A stretch of 61,061 nucleotides of DNA from JADGGM01 sp035277485 (GTDB lineage: Bacteria; Gemmatimonadota; Gemmatimonadetes; Gemmatimonadales; Gemmatimonadaceae): the NCBI GenBank assembly GCA_035277485.1, contig DATEKK010000106.1, forward strand, positions 1 through 61,061, read 5' to 3'. The notes under the pieces are model-generated. The model was not told the DNA's origin and made no database searches. It worked only from the letters and a program-made list of their open reading frames with translations. Position numbers and translations under genes: made by a program. Below are positions 26,478-34,004 of the stretch, in pieces; position 1 is the stretch's first letter; each line of letters starts with the position of its first letter.

Positions 26478-27734
26478 TCACTGGGAGTCGGCCGGCACTT
26501 CGAGCACGAAACAGCCCCCCTTGCCCGGTCGGCACACCGCATGAAGCTCGCCGCCTAACAGTCGGGCAAGGCGCCGGGACAACGGTAATCCGAGCCCAAG
26601 ACCGCGAGTCTCTTCGTCCACCTTCGTCACGTAAATGTCGAAGATTCGCTCTGCGTCATTGACCGGGACTCCTGGCCCTTCATCCTCGACGGTGTAGATG
26701 ACACGACGTTCACGCGCCGCAATGTTCACGAGCACCGTAGTCCCCTCTGGCGCATACTTGATGGCGTTGCCTAACAGATTGACGAGGATTTGCTCGACGC
26801 GATTGGCGTCGGTCTGGCAGTTAGGCAAATCGGACCCCGCCGTCAATTCAAGAGCGATGTGCTTGAGGTCCGCGGCGGGTGTTACTCGGTGTAACGAGCT
26901 GGTGGCCATCGAGGCCGGCGAAACCGCTCGGATGACGGGCTTCAGGCGGTCCTCGTCCAATCGGCTCAGGTCAAGCAAGTCGTTGATCAGCGCGATCGCG
27001 TGTTGCGCGGAGTCGAGTACCTCGAAGGCCGCGCGAGGGACCGTCGCCGGGTCTCTCTTCCTCACCAGCATCTCCGACCAGCCGTAAACCGCTGCAAGCG
27101 TATTCCGGAGCTCGTGATTCACCATCGCAAAGAACCGCTCTCGGGTACGTTGTAGCTGCTGTACCTCCTCCAGCAGTCGGGCGCTTTCCTCATGGTGGCG
27201 TGCATTTTCAATCGCCGCGGCGGTCTTGGCAGCGAGTAGAATCGCGATGTCCTCGTCCTCGTCGGTGAACGCATCGGCACCAGTCTTCTCGGCGAGGTAG
27301 AGATTTCCAAACGCACCGCGACTTCCGAGTATCGGTACGCCAAGGAATGAGCGCATAGGCGGGTGGTGCGGAGGGAATCCGCTGGACTCGGGATGCGTGT
27401 TGAGATCGGCCAGCCGGATTGGCTTGGCGTCTCGGATCACGAGTCCGAGGATTCCGCGGCCATGCGGCTTTTCCCCAATCCGCGCCGCCAATTCGGGGTC
27501 GATACCGTAGGTAGTGAAGTGCTCCAGGACCTTCCCGTCGGGCGCGATGACTCCAATCGCGGCATAACGAGCCCCGATGATCTGGGCCGAGACCCGCACG
27601 ACGCGCTGAAACACACCATCAAGAGAGACCTCGGTGATGAGTGCCGAGGTCGCCGCTTCCAGTTGCTTCAGGCGATCCTGGGTGGTTGGAGCCTGCGTGA
27701 GGGTCCCCTCCGGCATACGGGAAGATAACGCCAT
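26478..27734 (-). CDS. Soluble GAF-domain sensor histidine kinase
   Basis: A 418-residue kinase without membrane helices. A GAF domain (about 30-180, FQRVVRVSAQIIGARYAAIG, GRGILGLVIRDAKPIRLADL, RSFLGVPI) resembles those of DevS/DosS-type sensors. The phospho-acceptor H-box is FFAMVNHELRNTLAAVYGW near 210, followed by N-box VNLLGNAIKYAPEG, DEGPGVP and GLGLGLPLSRRLARLLGG. It heads the operon kinase-regulator-PAS/LuxR. The place beside a cbb3 oxidase suggests oxygen or redox sensing, which is inference. Confidence 0.9.
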   Translation of the reverse strand: MALSSRMPEGTLTQAPTTQDRLKQLEAATSALITEVSLDGVFQRVVRVSAQIIGARYAAIGVIAPDGKVLEHFTTYGIDPELAARIGEKPHGRGILGLVIRDAKPIRLADLNTHPESSGFPPHHPPMRSFLGVPILGSRGAFGNLYLAEKTGADAFTDEDEDIAILLAAKTAAAIENARHHEESARLLEEVQQLQRTRERFFAMVNHELRNTLAAVYGWSEMLVRKRDPATVPRAAFEVLDSAQHAIALINDLLDLSRLDEDRLKPVIRAVSPASMATSSLHRVTPAADLKHIALELTAGSDLPNCQTDANRVEQILVNLLGNAIKYAPEGTTVLVNIAARERRVIYTVEDEGPGVPVNDAERIFDIYVTKVDEETRGLGLGLPLSRRLARLLGGELHAVCRPGKGGCFVLEVPADSQ

Positions 27735-27863
27735 GGAACAGCTGATCTCTGAACAAATCTTCCGCGATCTTTCAGCCTCGCTTCACAACGAGATTGCTAA
27801 TCTCCACGGCGAGCGCTGGAAGCAGAGCAGTAACAGTACGCTGTCGAGGAGAGATGAGTCTTC

Positions 27864-28085
27864 ATGAAGAAATCCGAAAAGAATCACTCAACGCGCGGCG
27901 AATCGCGTGAGGTCGGCGTCGAAGCGCACCCGCGCCAATCCCCAAGTGCGCATCGCGAGCAAGTTCCGCACGAGGTGCAGGTTCGGGCTCGCGCATACGA
28001 GATCTACCTCGAGCGGGGCGATCGGCCCGGTGACGATCTGAGCGATTGGCTTCAGGCAGAGCGCGAATGCGATCGAGGAGTATGA
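27864..28085 (+). CDS. DUF2934 protein
   Basis: A 73-residue protein whose C-terminal half reads RARAYEIYLERGDRPGDDL then SDWLQAERE, the DUF2934 signature. The N-terminal half is charged and probably disordered. Function is unknown. Its TGA overlaps the ATG of the next gene (ATGA), so it is probably coupled to the AhpD-like and GAPDH genes. Confidence 0.82.
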   Translation: MKKSEKNHSTRGESREVGVEAHPRQSPSAHREQVPHEVQVRARAYEIYLERGDRPGDDLSDWLQAERECDRGV

Positions 28086-28522
28086 TGAAACCCGTTACAG
28101 ATGGCGAAATCGCGCAGGAACAACAGCTCTACCCGCATCCGACCGGGGAGCTCACCGCGCGGCGAAAGCAGCTTGACCCCAGTGCGGCTGCGGCCTTCCA
28201 CGCCTTCAGCAAGAGCGTGTTCCAGGAGGGAGCGCTCTCGGCGAAGACAAAGCAATTGATCGCCGTGGCCGTGGCGCACGTAACTCAGTGCCCGTATTGC
28301 ATCCGCGGCCACACGGCCGCTGCCATGCGGACTGGATCAACGGCCGAGGAGATCATGGAAGCGATCTGGGTCGCGGCAGAAATGCGCGCTGGCGGGACCT
28401 ATGCGCACTCGCTCCTGGCCTTGGATCAAATCGCGCGCGAGGAAGAAAGGAAGTCAGCGAGCGAGAGGAGCTCCGTCGTTGCCGGAACGGGCGCCGATGC
28501 AGCCATCGAGAGCGCGACATGA
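28082..28522 (+). CDS. Carboxymuconolactone decarboxylase/AhpD-like protein
   Basis: A 146-residue protein with the CMD-family core: SKSVFQEGALSAKTKQLIAV, the CPYCIRGHTAAA motif with the CxxC redox pair and His, and EEIMEAIWVAAEMRAGG. This is the AhpD-type peroxidase reductase form more than a true decarboxylase. The ATG at 28082 overlaps the DUF2934 stop; 28085 is equally possible. GAGGAG lies just upstream. The stop overlaps the gap start by ATGA. Confidence 0.88.
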   Translation: MMKPVTDGEIAQEQQLYPHPTGELTARRKQLDPSAAAAFHAFSKSVFQEGALSAKTKQLIAVAVAHVTQCPYCIRGHTAAAMRTGSTAEEIMEAIWVAAEMRAGGTYAHSLLALDQIAREEERKSASERSSVVAGTGADAAIESAT

Positions 28523-29553
28523 GCACCAGAGTGGCGATCAACGGGCTGGGACGAATCGGACGCGCGATTCTGAGATTGGTAGTTGACGAGCCGTCGTTCG
28601 AGGTTGTCGCGCTGAACGATCTCGTTGATGCCGATAATCTCGCATACCTCCTTCGCTTCGATACCGTATACGGGCGATACGAGAAACCGGTCGCGGTCCA
28701 TGGAGACAACCTCGTTATCGCAGGCCGCGAGATACGCACGCTCACAGAGCGCGACCCATCGCGGCTCCCGTGGAGGGAGACTGGCGTCGAGCTTGTGTTC
28801 GAATGCACCGGAGCGCTTACGCGGCGCGTGGATCTCGAGAAGCACATCGGCGCTGGTGCACGCATCGTTCTGCTTTCGGCTCCATCGAAAGGCAACGATG
28901 TGGAGACTGTCGTCCGGGGTGCAAACGAAGCGCGTGGAGCTTCCAACATCATCTCCTGCGCCAGTTGCACGACCAACTGCATTACTCCGATCGTGGAAGT
29001 AATCGGCCGCCGCATCGGATTCGACAAGGCGGTGATGACAACCGTACACGCCTACACAGCGTCGCAGTCGTTGATCGATGGGCCGCACAAGCACTTCCGT
29101 CGCGGCCGGGCGGCGGCGGCGAACCTCGTGCCGACCACCACCGGTGCCGCCGATGCGACGACGCGCGCGCTGCCTCAATACGTTGGACTCTTCGACGGGC
29201 TCGCGATTCGCGCACCGGTTGCCGTCGGATCGATCGCGGATATCACATTCGTGACTTCACGAAGGACGACGGTCGAGGAGGTGAATGACATCCTCACCGA
29301 GGAATCCCAAACGGAGCGCTACGCGAGCGTGCTTGGCGTATCGCCCGACCCACTCGTCTCCTCGGATATCATTGGCGATCCGCGCGCGTCAGTGGTCGAT
29401 CTCCGGCTCACCAAGGTCATTGACGGTGATCTGGTCAAGATCATGAGCTGGTACGACAATGAGTGGGGGTACGCAAATCAGATGGTCCGCGAAGCCGCGG
29501 CGATTTCGCATGACATCGACGCGGCCAGCGCACATGACCTCGTGCGAAGCTAA
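28519..29553 (+). CDS. gap: Glyceraldehyde-3-phosphate dehydrogenase, type I
   Basis: NAD-linked enzyme of glycolysis and gluconeogenesis, 344 residues. Rossmann motif INGLGRIGRAILR, Asp in VALNDL favouring NAD over NADP, catalytic Cys150 in ISCASCTTNCITP, and C-terminal SWYDNEWGYANQM. The active-site region reads HAYTASQSLIDGPHKHFRRG; housekeeping enzymes usually have HSYTNDQ here. Coupled by an ATGA overlap to the AhpD-like gene; the tRNA-Leu fragment starts one base after its stop. It may be a stress or accessory copy. Confidence 0.92.
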   Translation: MSTRVAINGLGRIGRAILRLVVDEPSFEVVALNDLVDADNLAYLLRFDTVYGRYEKPVAVHGDNLVIAGREIRTLTERDPSRLPWRETGVELVFECTGALTRRVDLEKHIGAGARIVLLSAPSKGNDVETVVRGANEARGASNIISCASCTTNCITPIVEVIGRRIGFDKAVMTTVHAYTASQSLIDGPHKHFRRGRAAAANLVPTTTGAADATTRALPQYVGLFDGLAIRAPVAVGSIADITFVTSRRTTVEEVNDILTEESQTERYASVLGVSPDPLVSSDIIGDPRASVVDLRLTKVIDGDLVKIMSWYDNEWGYANQMVREAAAISHDIDAASAHDLVRS

Positions 29554-29554
29554 G

Positions 29555-29582
29555 GTGCGCGTTCGATTCCCACCCCGGGGCA
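29555..29582 (+). repeat. tRNA-Leu 3'-end copy, putative att site
   Basis: 28 bases matching tRNA-Leu 15655-15681 with two substitutions and one extra G. The match covers the T-arm and the 3' acceptor strand, the part normally duplicated by tRNA-targeting integrases. No other part of a tRNA is present here. Confidence 0.7.
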
Positions 29583-29610
29583 TGGAGTTGGGTCGATGGT
29601 GCCGCCGATT

Positions 29611-29649
29611 GTACGTGCAGGTATCGACGTTGCGCGAGATGCGAACCAC
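29611..29649 (-). pseudogene. 3'-terminal fragment of a secreted-protein gene
   Basis: Reads VRISRNVDTCTY, against VRISRNFDTCTY at the C-terminus of the gene at 30069-30416. At DNA level 33 of 36 bases agree (29611-29646 against 30090-30125). It has no start or body, so it is a remnant left beside the island boundary. Confidence 0.65.
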
Positions 29650-29687
29650 AGGCAGCCGCATCGCGTTAGGCAGCCGCTCAACCAACC

Positions 29688-30032
29688 CTAGAACTCCCGA
29701 TACGCCTCGGGAACCACGTGCGGCTCGAGGATTCTCAGGAAATTGTGCAGCGCCCTGAGCGTGTTCGGATACTTATCCGCGACGCCGACCTTCACACGCA
29801 CCAGTTTCAGGTTGACATCGGTCACTTGGTTGATGGCGGCGATGAGCGAGAGCACGGCCACCTTCACATCGTGCAGGTGCTCTTCGGTCTGCCGATTCCG
29901 GTAGACCCACAGCCGGTCGTGGAAGTGTTCGAACGCCTTCCAGGCGCGCATCGGGAAGTAGCGATTGCGAGCTCGCCACCATTCCGGCGACACGCCTGGA
30001 TGGTCCGCTTCCCAATTGCTCAGATCGCTCAT
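29688..30032 (-). CDS. Hypothetical protein
   Basis: A 114-residue soluble, aromatic-rich protein (SNWEADHPGVSPEWWRARNRY, KAFEHFHDRLWVYRNRQTEE, helical C-terminal half). I do not recognise a family. It lies between a duplicated gene fragment and its full-length source gene on the same strand. No signal peptide or membrane helix. Confidence 0.65.
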   Translation of the reverse strand: MSDLSNWEADHPGVSPEWWRARNRYFPMRAWKAFEHFHDRLWVYRNRQTEEHLHDVKVAVLSLIAAINQVTDVNLKLVRVKVGVADKYPNTLRALHNFLRILEPHVVPEAYREF

Positions 30033-30068
30033 GGCTCTACCCTAGCACCGCCGGGCGCGAAAGTCCAA

Positions 30069-30416
30069 TCAGTACGACGACCGCAGGTCGTACGTGCACG
30101 TGTCGAAGTTGCGCGAGATGCGAACTATCGCGTGCTTGTACACGAGCTTGATGTCCTCGGCGCAGCCCTCGCCGATCGTGAACTGCTCGCTCTCGCCCGG
30201 CTGGATCATCGTGTTGTCGCCTAACAGATCCGGCCCCCACGTGTCTCGATCGACGCCGCTGATGTGCGCCTCGATGATCGTATGCTCGCCGCTGTTGAAG
30301 ATCTTGAGCATGTGCGAGGGCGGCGTGGTGGACGCGGTTGCCCCGAGCAACAACGCGCCTAACGATGCCAGACGGCCGATGCGCCCCGCGCGAGTCCTGC
30401 CCGGTAGTGCCTTCAT
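30069..30416 (-). CDS. Small secreted protein with WGPDLLG motif
   Basis: A 115-residue exported protein with a basic N-terminus and hydrophobic signal segment (IGRLASLGALLLGATAST) and a body resembling a recurrent small secreted beta-protein: RDTWGPDLLGDNTMIQPGE, then two Cys (EGCAED, DTCTY). Function unknown. The ATG at 30416 is set by AGGAGG five bases upstream. Part of its 3' end is duplicated at 29611-29649. Confidence 0.72.
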   Translation of the reverse strand: MKALPGRTRAGRIGRLASLGALLLGATASTTPPSHMLKIFNSGEHTIIEAHISGVDRDTWGPDLLGDNTMIQPGESEQFTIGEGCAEDIKLVYKHAIVRISRNFDTCTYDLRSSY

Positions 30417-30715
30417 CGGAGCCTCCTGATCACGTACGAGTCGTGAGCCGTGGTGCCCGAGCCCCGGTGCCCGGACGCGACGACCCATTCGCAACAGCGC
30501 TCGATCACGTTGCGCAATCAGCCCGGAGATTCCGTCATCTTCGGCGAGGTAGACGACGCCGATCGCGCGCTCGAGCCGCGGCTCCTCGAGCGCATCGCCG
30601 CGGCGCTCGGCGCCCGCAGGTCGAGAAAGAAGTTGCGCGGTCCATGGTGGAACGCGGCTTCGCAGCTGCCGGGCAACGACGGCCGGACAGTTTTTCGCTC
30701 GGCGGCAATGACGTC

Positions 30716-30744
30716 TTGACGCCAGCGGCCGGACAGCCTATCGT
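30716..30744 (+). promoter_or_regulatory. Putative padR-ADOP promoter
   Basis: TTGACG (30716-30721), 17-base spacer, TATCGT (30739-30744). It lies about 50 bases before the padR GTG and directly ahead of a palindrome, as expected for a self-regulated operon. Confidence 0.5.
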
Positions 30745-30757
30745 CTCTCCAAGTAAA

Positions 30758-30771
30758 TGTTCCGGGGAACA
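30758..30771 (+). promoter_or_regulatory. Palindromic operator candidate for PadR
   Basis: A perfect palindrome, TGTTCC-GG-GGAACA, sits about 14 bases after the -10 box and 21 bases before the padR start. A dimeric PadR bound here could block transcription of its own operon. Confidence 0.5.
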
Positions 30772-30792
30772 ATTCCGGGGAGGAGGCTGCCC

Positions 30793-31152
30793 GTGACCGA
30801 ACCCAGCGATCTCGACCTGCTGCAGGGAACCCTCGACGTCCTCGTCCTGCGCGCGCTGTTGTGGGGACCGAGTCACGGATACGCCGTCGCGCGCTGGATC
30901 CGCGGCGCGTCCTTGGGCGAGCTGAGTGTGGAGGATCGCGCGCTCTACGTGGCGCTGCATCGCCTCGAGGACAAGGGCTGCGTGGCGAGCGAGTGGGGAC
31001 TCTCCGAGAACAACCGGAAGGCGCGCTACTACCGCCTCACGCCGGCTGGCCGGCGGTTGTTGCGCGAGGAATCCTCGCGGTGGGCGCGCTACGCGGATGC
31101 CGTTTCGCGCGTGTTGCGCGCTGGAGCGGCCGCCGGGCGGGTAACGGCATGA
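30793..31152 (+). CDS. PadR family transcriptional regulator
   Basis: A 119-residue winged-helix regulator: LLQGTLDVLVLRALLWGPSHG, ALYVALHRLEDKGCVASEWG, NRKARYYRLTPAGRRLL, the standard PadR N-terminal domain with a short C-terminal helix. The GTG at 30793 has a GGAGG site six bases upstream. The stop overlaps the permease ATG (ATGA). PadR plus ADOP permease is a recurrent pair in Acidobacteriota and Gemmatimonadota. Confidence 0.92.
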   Translation: MTEPSDLDLLQGTLDVLVLRALLWGPSHGYAVARWIRGASLGELSVEDRALYVALHRLEDKGCVASEWGLSENNRKARYYRLTPAGRRLLREESSRWARYADAVSRVLRAGAAAGRVTA

Positions 31153-33827
31153 GCGAGCCGCGGCGCATGTTCCGATTGTCGGCGCGTCGCAGTGTGGATC
31201 GCGATGTGGCCGACGAAATTCACTTCCACCTCGACTCGCGCATCGCCGAGCTCGTCGCGTCGGGCATGGATGTGGAGCAGGCCCGGGCGGTGGCAGCGCA
31301 GGAATTCGGCGACGCGCAGCGCGCGCACGATGAGCTCGCGGCCATCGACCGCCATCGCGCCGCCCGCGACGCGCGGCACGACTGGCTAGATGGCCTGCTC
31401 CAGGATGCGCGCTTCGCGCTGCGCACCGTGCGCCGGTCGCCGGGATTCACCGCCGCGGTGCTCGTCACGCTCGCGCTTGCGTTAGGCGCGACGGCGATCA
31501 TCACGAGCGTGGTGTACGGCGTGGTGCTGCGCGCCCTGCCGTATCCGCATCACGATCGGCTGGCGCTCGTGTGGACCACCGCCGTGCTGGATGGCCAGCC
31601 GAATGACCGCTTGCCGTTCTCTCCCGCCAACTTCGAGGATCTGCGCGCGGGCGCGCGATCGTTCACCGCGCTGGCGGCCGTCCGATCCTCCGGGTACACG
31701 ATGACCGGGAATGGGGAGCCGCAGCTCGTGCTCGGCGCCCGCGTGACGCCCGGCCTCTTCGAGGCGTTAGGTGTGCACCCGTACCTGGGCCGCACGTTCA
31801 CGCCCGATGACGACCACGAGACGTCGGCACCGGTCACCGTGTTGGGCTACGATCTCTGGCGCACCCGATTCGGCGCCGACCCCGCCATCGTTGGCCGCCC
31901 GATCACGCTCGGCGGTGTGTCGTACACCGTCGTTGGCGTGATGCCGCCAGGGTTCGCGTTCCCGCGCGGAGCAGAATTGCCGGCGGCGTTTGGATTCGCA
32001 TCGCGCGCCGAGCTCTGGACGCCGGCCGCGTTCACAACCGGCGAGATGAAACGGCGCGGCACGTTCAACCTCGTGGTCGTCGGATTGCTTGCGCCCGGCG
32101 TGTCGCTGTCGAAGGCGAGCACCGAGGCCGCGGCGATCGTTCGCCGGATCACGCACGACGCGGGCTTCCCCGGCAGCACGTGGGGCGCGACGGTGGTCTC
32201 CATGCAACAGGAGTCGACGTACGCCGCGCGGCCGGGTCTGCTCATGCTGCTGGGCGCCGTGGTGGTCGTGTTGCTCATCGCGTGCGCGAACGTATCGAAT
32301 CTCGTACTCGCGCGCACGGCGGGCCGCCAGCGCGAGCTGGCGGTGCGCGCTGCGTTAGGCGCGTCGCGGGGCCGGTTAGGCATGCAGCTCGTGACCGAAG
32401 GGGCGCTGCTGGCCCTCGTTGGCGCGATCCTGGCCGGCGGCTTGACCGCGCTCGGTCTCCGCGCGGTGCTGCGCGCACTGCCTCCGTCGCTCCCGCGCGT
32501 GGCCGACATCACGGTCGAGCCGCGCGTGCTCGTCGTCCTCGTCGTGGTGGCGCTCCTGGCGGGGACATCCTTCGGCGCGCTCGCGGCAGCACACGTGTCG
32601 TCTGCGCATACCGTACTGCGTACCGGGACGCGTGCGGCCGGCGGTCGCGGGCGGCTGCGACAGATACTCGTCGTTGCCGAGGTCGGGCTCTCGCTCGTGC
32701 TCCTGATCGTATCGGCGCTGCTCGTCGAGAGCTTCCTTCGCATTCAGAGTGTGCGGCCCGGCTTCAACCCCGTGGGCGCACTCACGGCAACGGTCATCCT
32801 GCCGTCCGATCCGCGCGTCGACTTCCGCGCGAATCAACCGACGTGGGCAGGCTTGAGCACGGCGTACTTGGACCGGTTGAACGATGTCCCGGGCATTGAA
32901 GCGGCCGGCGCCGTGTCGTCGCTGCCCCTCACGGGCGCGTGGGAGTCCACGACGTTCTCGATCGTCGGTCGGCCAAGTCCAGCGGGCGTAAATCGGCCCA
33001 CCGCCGAGTACGCGATCGCGTCGCCGAACTATTTTCGCGCCATGGGTGTGTCCGTGCGCGGCCGTGTGTTCACTGATCACGACGACGCGCATTCGGCCCC
33101 TGTCGCGATCGTGAGCGAAAGCGCCGCCGAGCGCTACTGGCCGGGCGTGGATCCAATCGGCCAGGAGATTCAGGTGTTCGACACGTCGGCCATCCGCATC
33201 GTCGGTGTGGCCGGAGACGTGCGGCAGGCATCGCTCACCGATCCGATCCAGCCGATGCTGTACTTGCCGGTCGCGCAGTTTGCCTACGGCACTTTCTCGG
33301 TCGTGGTGCGCGGCCGCGGAAGTATGCCAGCGTTGGCGGCGGCAACCCGCCGCGAGTTGCGGGCGGTAGCACCAGGCGCCCCGCTCACGGACGTGAAATC
33401 GCTCGAGGAGGTATTCGATGCGTCGCTCGCCCAACGCCGGTTCGCGATGCTGCTCGTGAGTGTGTTCGCCGCGAGCGCAGCCGCGTTAGCAACCATCGGG
33501 TTGTACAGCGTGATGGCATACACTGTGCGGCAGCGCACGCACGAAATTGGTATTCGCATGGCACTCGGCGCGCGACCGGCCGACGTCCGGCGCATGATGA
33601 TCGGGCAGGGCATGATGATGGCCTTGGCCGGTATTGTGGTGGGCGCCAGTGCCGCGCTCGCGCTGAGCGGCGTGTTGCGGCATCAGCTATACGGCGTGAG
33701 CGCAGCCGACCCCGTGACGTACATCGCCCTCGCGATCGTTGTGATTGCGATCGCGGTGGCTGCGTCGTGGGCGCCGGCTCGCCGCGCCACACGCGTCGAT
33801 CCGAGCCGGTCGCTACAGGAGAGCTAA
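31149..33827 (+). CDS. ADOP-type ABC transporter permease (MacB/FtsX-like)
   Basis: An 892-residue inner-membrane protein. An N-terminal cytoplasmic helical segment (DEIHFHLDSRIAELVASGM) precedes two MacB-PCD/FtsX units. The first membrane helix is near 95-115 (FTAAVLVTLALALGATAIIT), a large periplasmic domain follows, then paired FtsX regions (LIACANVSNLVLARTAGRQRE and VMAYTVRQRTHEIGIRMALGA). There is no ATPase domain, so a separate MacB-type ATPase must be encoded elsewhere. Likely exports an unknown substrate or transmits mechanical force; regulated with padR. Confidence 0.9.
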   Translation: MSEPRRMFRLSARRSVDRDVADEIHFHLDSRIAELVASGMDVEQARAVAAQEFGDAQRAHDELAAIDRHRAARDARHDWLDGLLQDARFALRTVRRSPGFTAAVLVTLALALGATAIITSVVYGVVLRALPYPHHDRLALVWTTAVLDGQPNDRLPFSPANFEDLRAGARSFTALAAVRSSGYTMTGNGEPQLVLGARVTPGLFEALGVHPYLGRTFTPDDDHETSAPVTVLGYDLWRTRFGADPAIVGRPITLGGVSYTVVGVMPPGFAFPRGAELPAAFGFASRAELWTPAAFTTGEMKRRGTFNLVVVGLLAPGVSLSKASTEAAAIVRRITHDAGFPGSTWGATVVSMQQESTYAARPGLLMLLGAVVVVLLIACANVSNLVLARTAGRQRELAVRAALGASRGRLGMQLVTEGALLALVGAILAGGLTALGLRAVLRALPPSLPRVADITVEPRVLVVLVVVALLAGTSFGALAAAHVSSAHTVLRTGTRAAGGRGRLRQILVVAEVGLSLVLLIVSALLVESFLRIQSVRPGFNPVGALTATVILPSDPRVDFRANQPTWAGLSTAYLDRLNDVPGIEAAGAVSSLPLTGAWESTTFSIVGRPSPAGVNRPTAEYAIASPNYFRAMGVSVRGRVFTDHDDAHSAPVAIVSESAAERYWPGVDPIGQEIQVFDTSAIRIVGVAGDVRQASLTDPIQPMLYLPVAQFAYGTFSVVVRGRGSMPALAAATRRELRAVAPGAPLTDVKSLEEVFDASLAQRRFAMLLVSVFAASAAALATIGLYSVMAYTVRQRTHEIGIRMALGARPADVRRMMIGQGMMMALAGIVVGASAALALSGVLRHQLYGVSAADPVTYIALAIVVIAIAVAASWAPARRATRVDPSRSLQES

Positions 33828-33839
33828 CCTCGAGCGCGC

Positions 33840-34004
33840 CTAACGGTGTGCGGGCGTGTGCGCACCGCGCGCCTCGAGCATGTGCACGAGCGCCTCCGCG
33901 TTGCTAATGGTCCCCTCCTTCGCAGAATAGAGCACAGTCACGCGTCCGCGCTTCGCGTGCTTGGCGAGCGCGTCCAGCACCGCCTCCGCCTCTGGATTGT
34001 CGAG
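33840..34004 (-). pseudogene. DUF488 C-terminal fragment
   Basis: Reads DNPEAEAVLDALAKHAKRG, RVTVLYSAKEG and NAEALVHMLEARG, matching the C-terminal third of DUF488 proteins (compare HGTVTLVYSAHD and AVALRDYLERLL at 22.8 kb). An in-frame TGA at 34005-34007 precedes it and the N-terminal two thirds are absent, so it is a truncated remnant. Confidence 0.7.

Larger units (their letters stand above)
15682..29582. mobile_element. Candidate genomic island at tRNA-Leu(UAA)
   Basis: About 13.9 kb bounded on the left by the intact tRNA-Leu 3' end and on the right by an imperfect copy of its last 27-28 bases (two substitutions, one inserted G). Gene direction is mixed inside, while outside it is nearly all +. 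GTTAGGC copies are thinner inside (about 0.8 per kb) than outside (about 1.4 per kb). Cargo is respiratory and sensory. No integrase, transposase or relaxase was found, so any mobility gene has been lost or lies elsewhere. Confidence 0.55.
30417..30792. other. Intergenic region upstream of padR
   Basis: About 375 bases between divergent genes. The first 270 bases show only open frames with no start signals. The last part holds a promoter and a palindrome for the padR operon, listed separately. Confidence 0.5.

Noticed and set aside
27733..27867. 44-codon frame between the kinase and DUF2934, ending in an ATGA overlap
   Set aside because: The overlap is suggestive, but the start codon lies on the kinase start and the peptide has no recognisable feature or ribosome-binding site.
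15682..29582. Integrase or transposase for the island
   Set aside because: All genes in the interval were examined and none resembles a recombinase.
30450..30719. 89-codon frame upstream of padR (ITLRNQPGDSVIFGEVDDAD region)
   Set aside because: No start signal or homology cue; overlaps the promoter region of padR.
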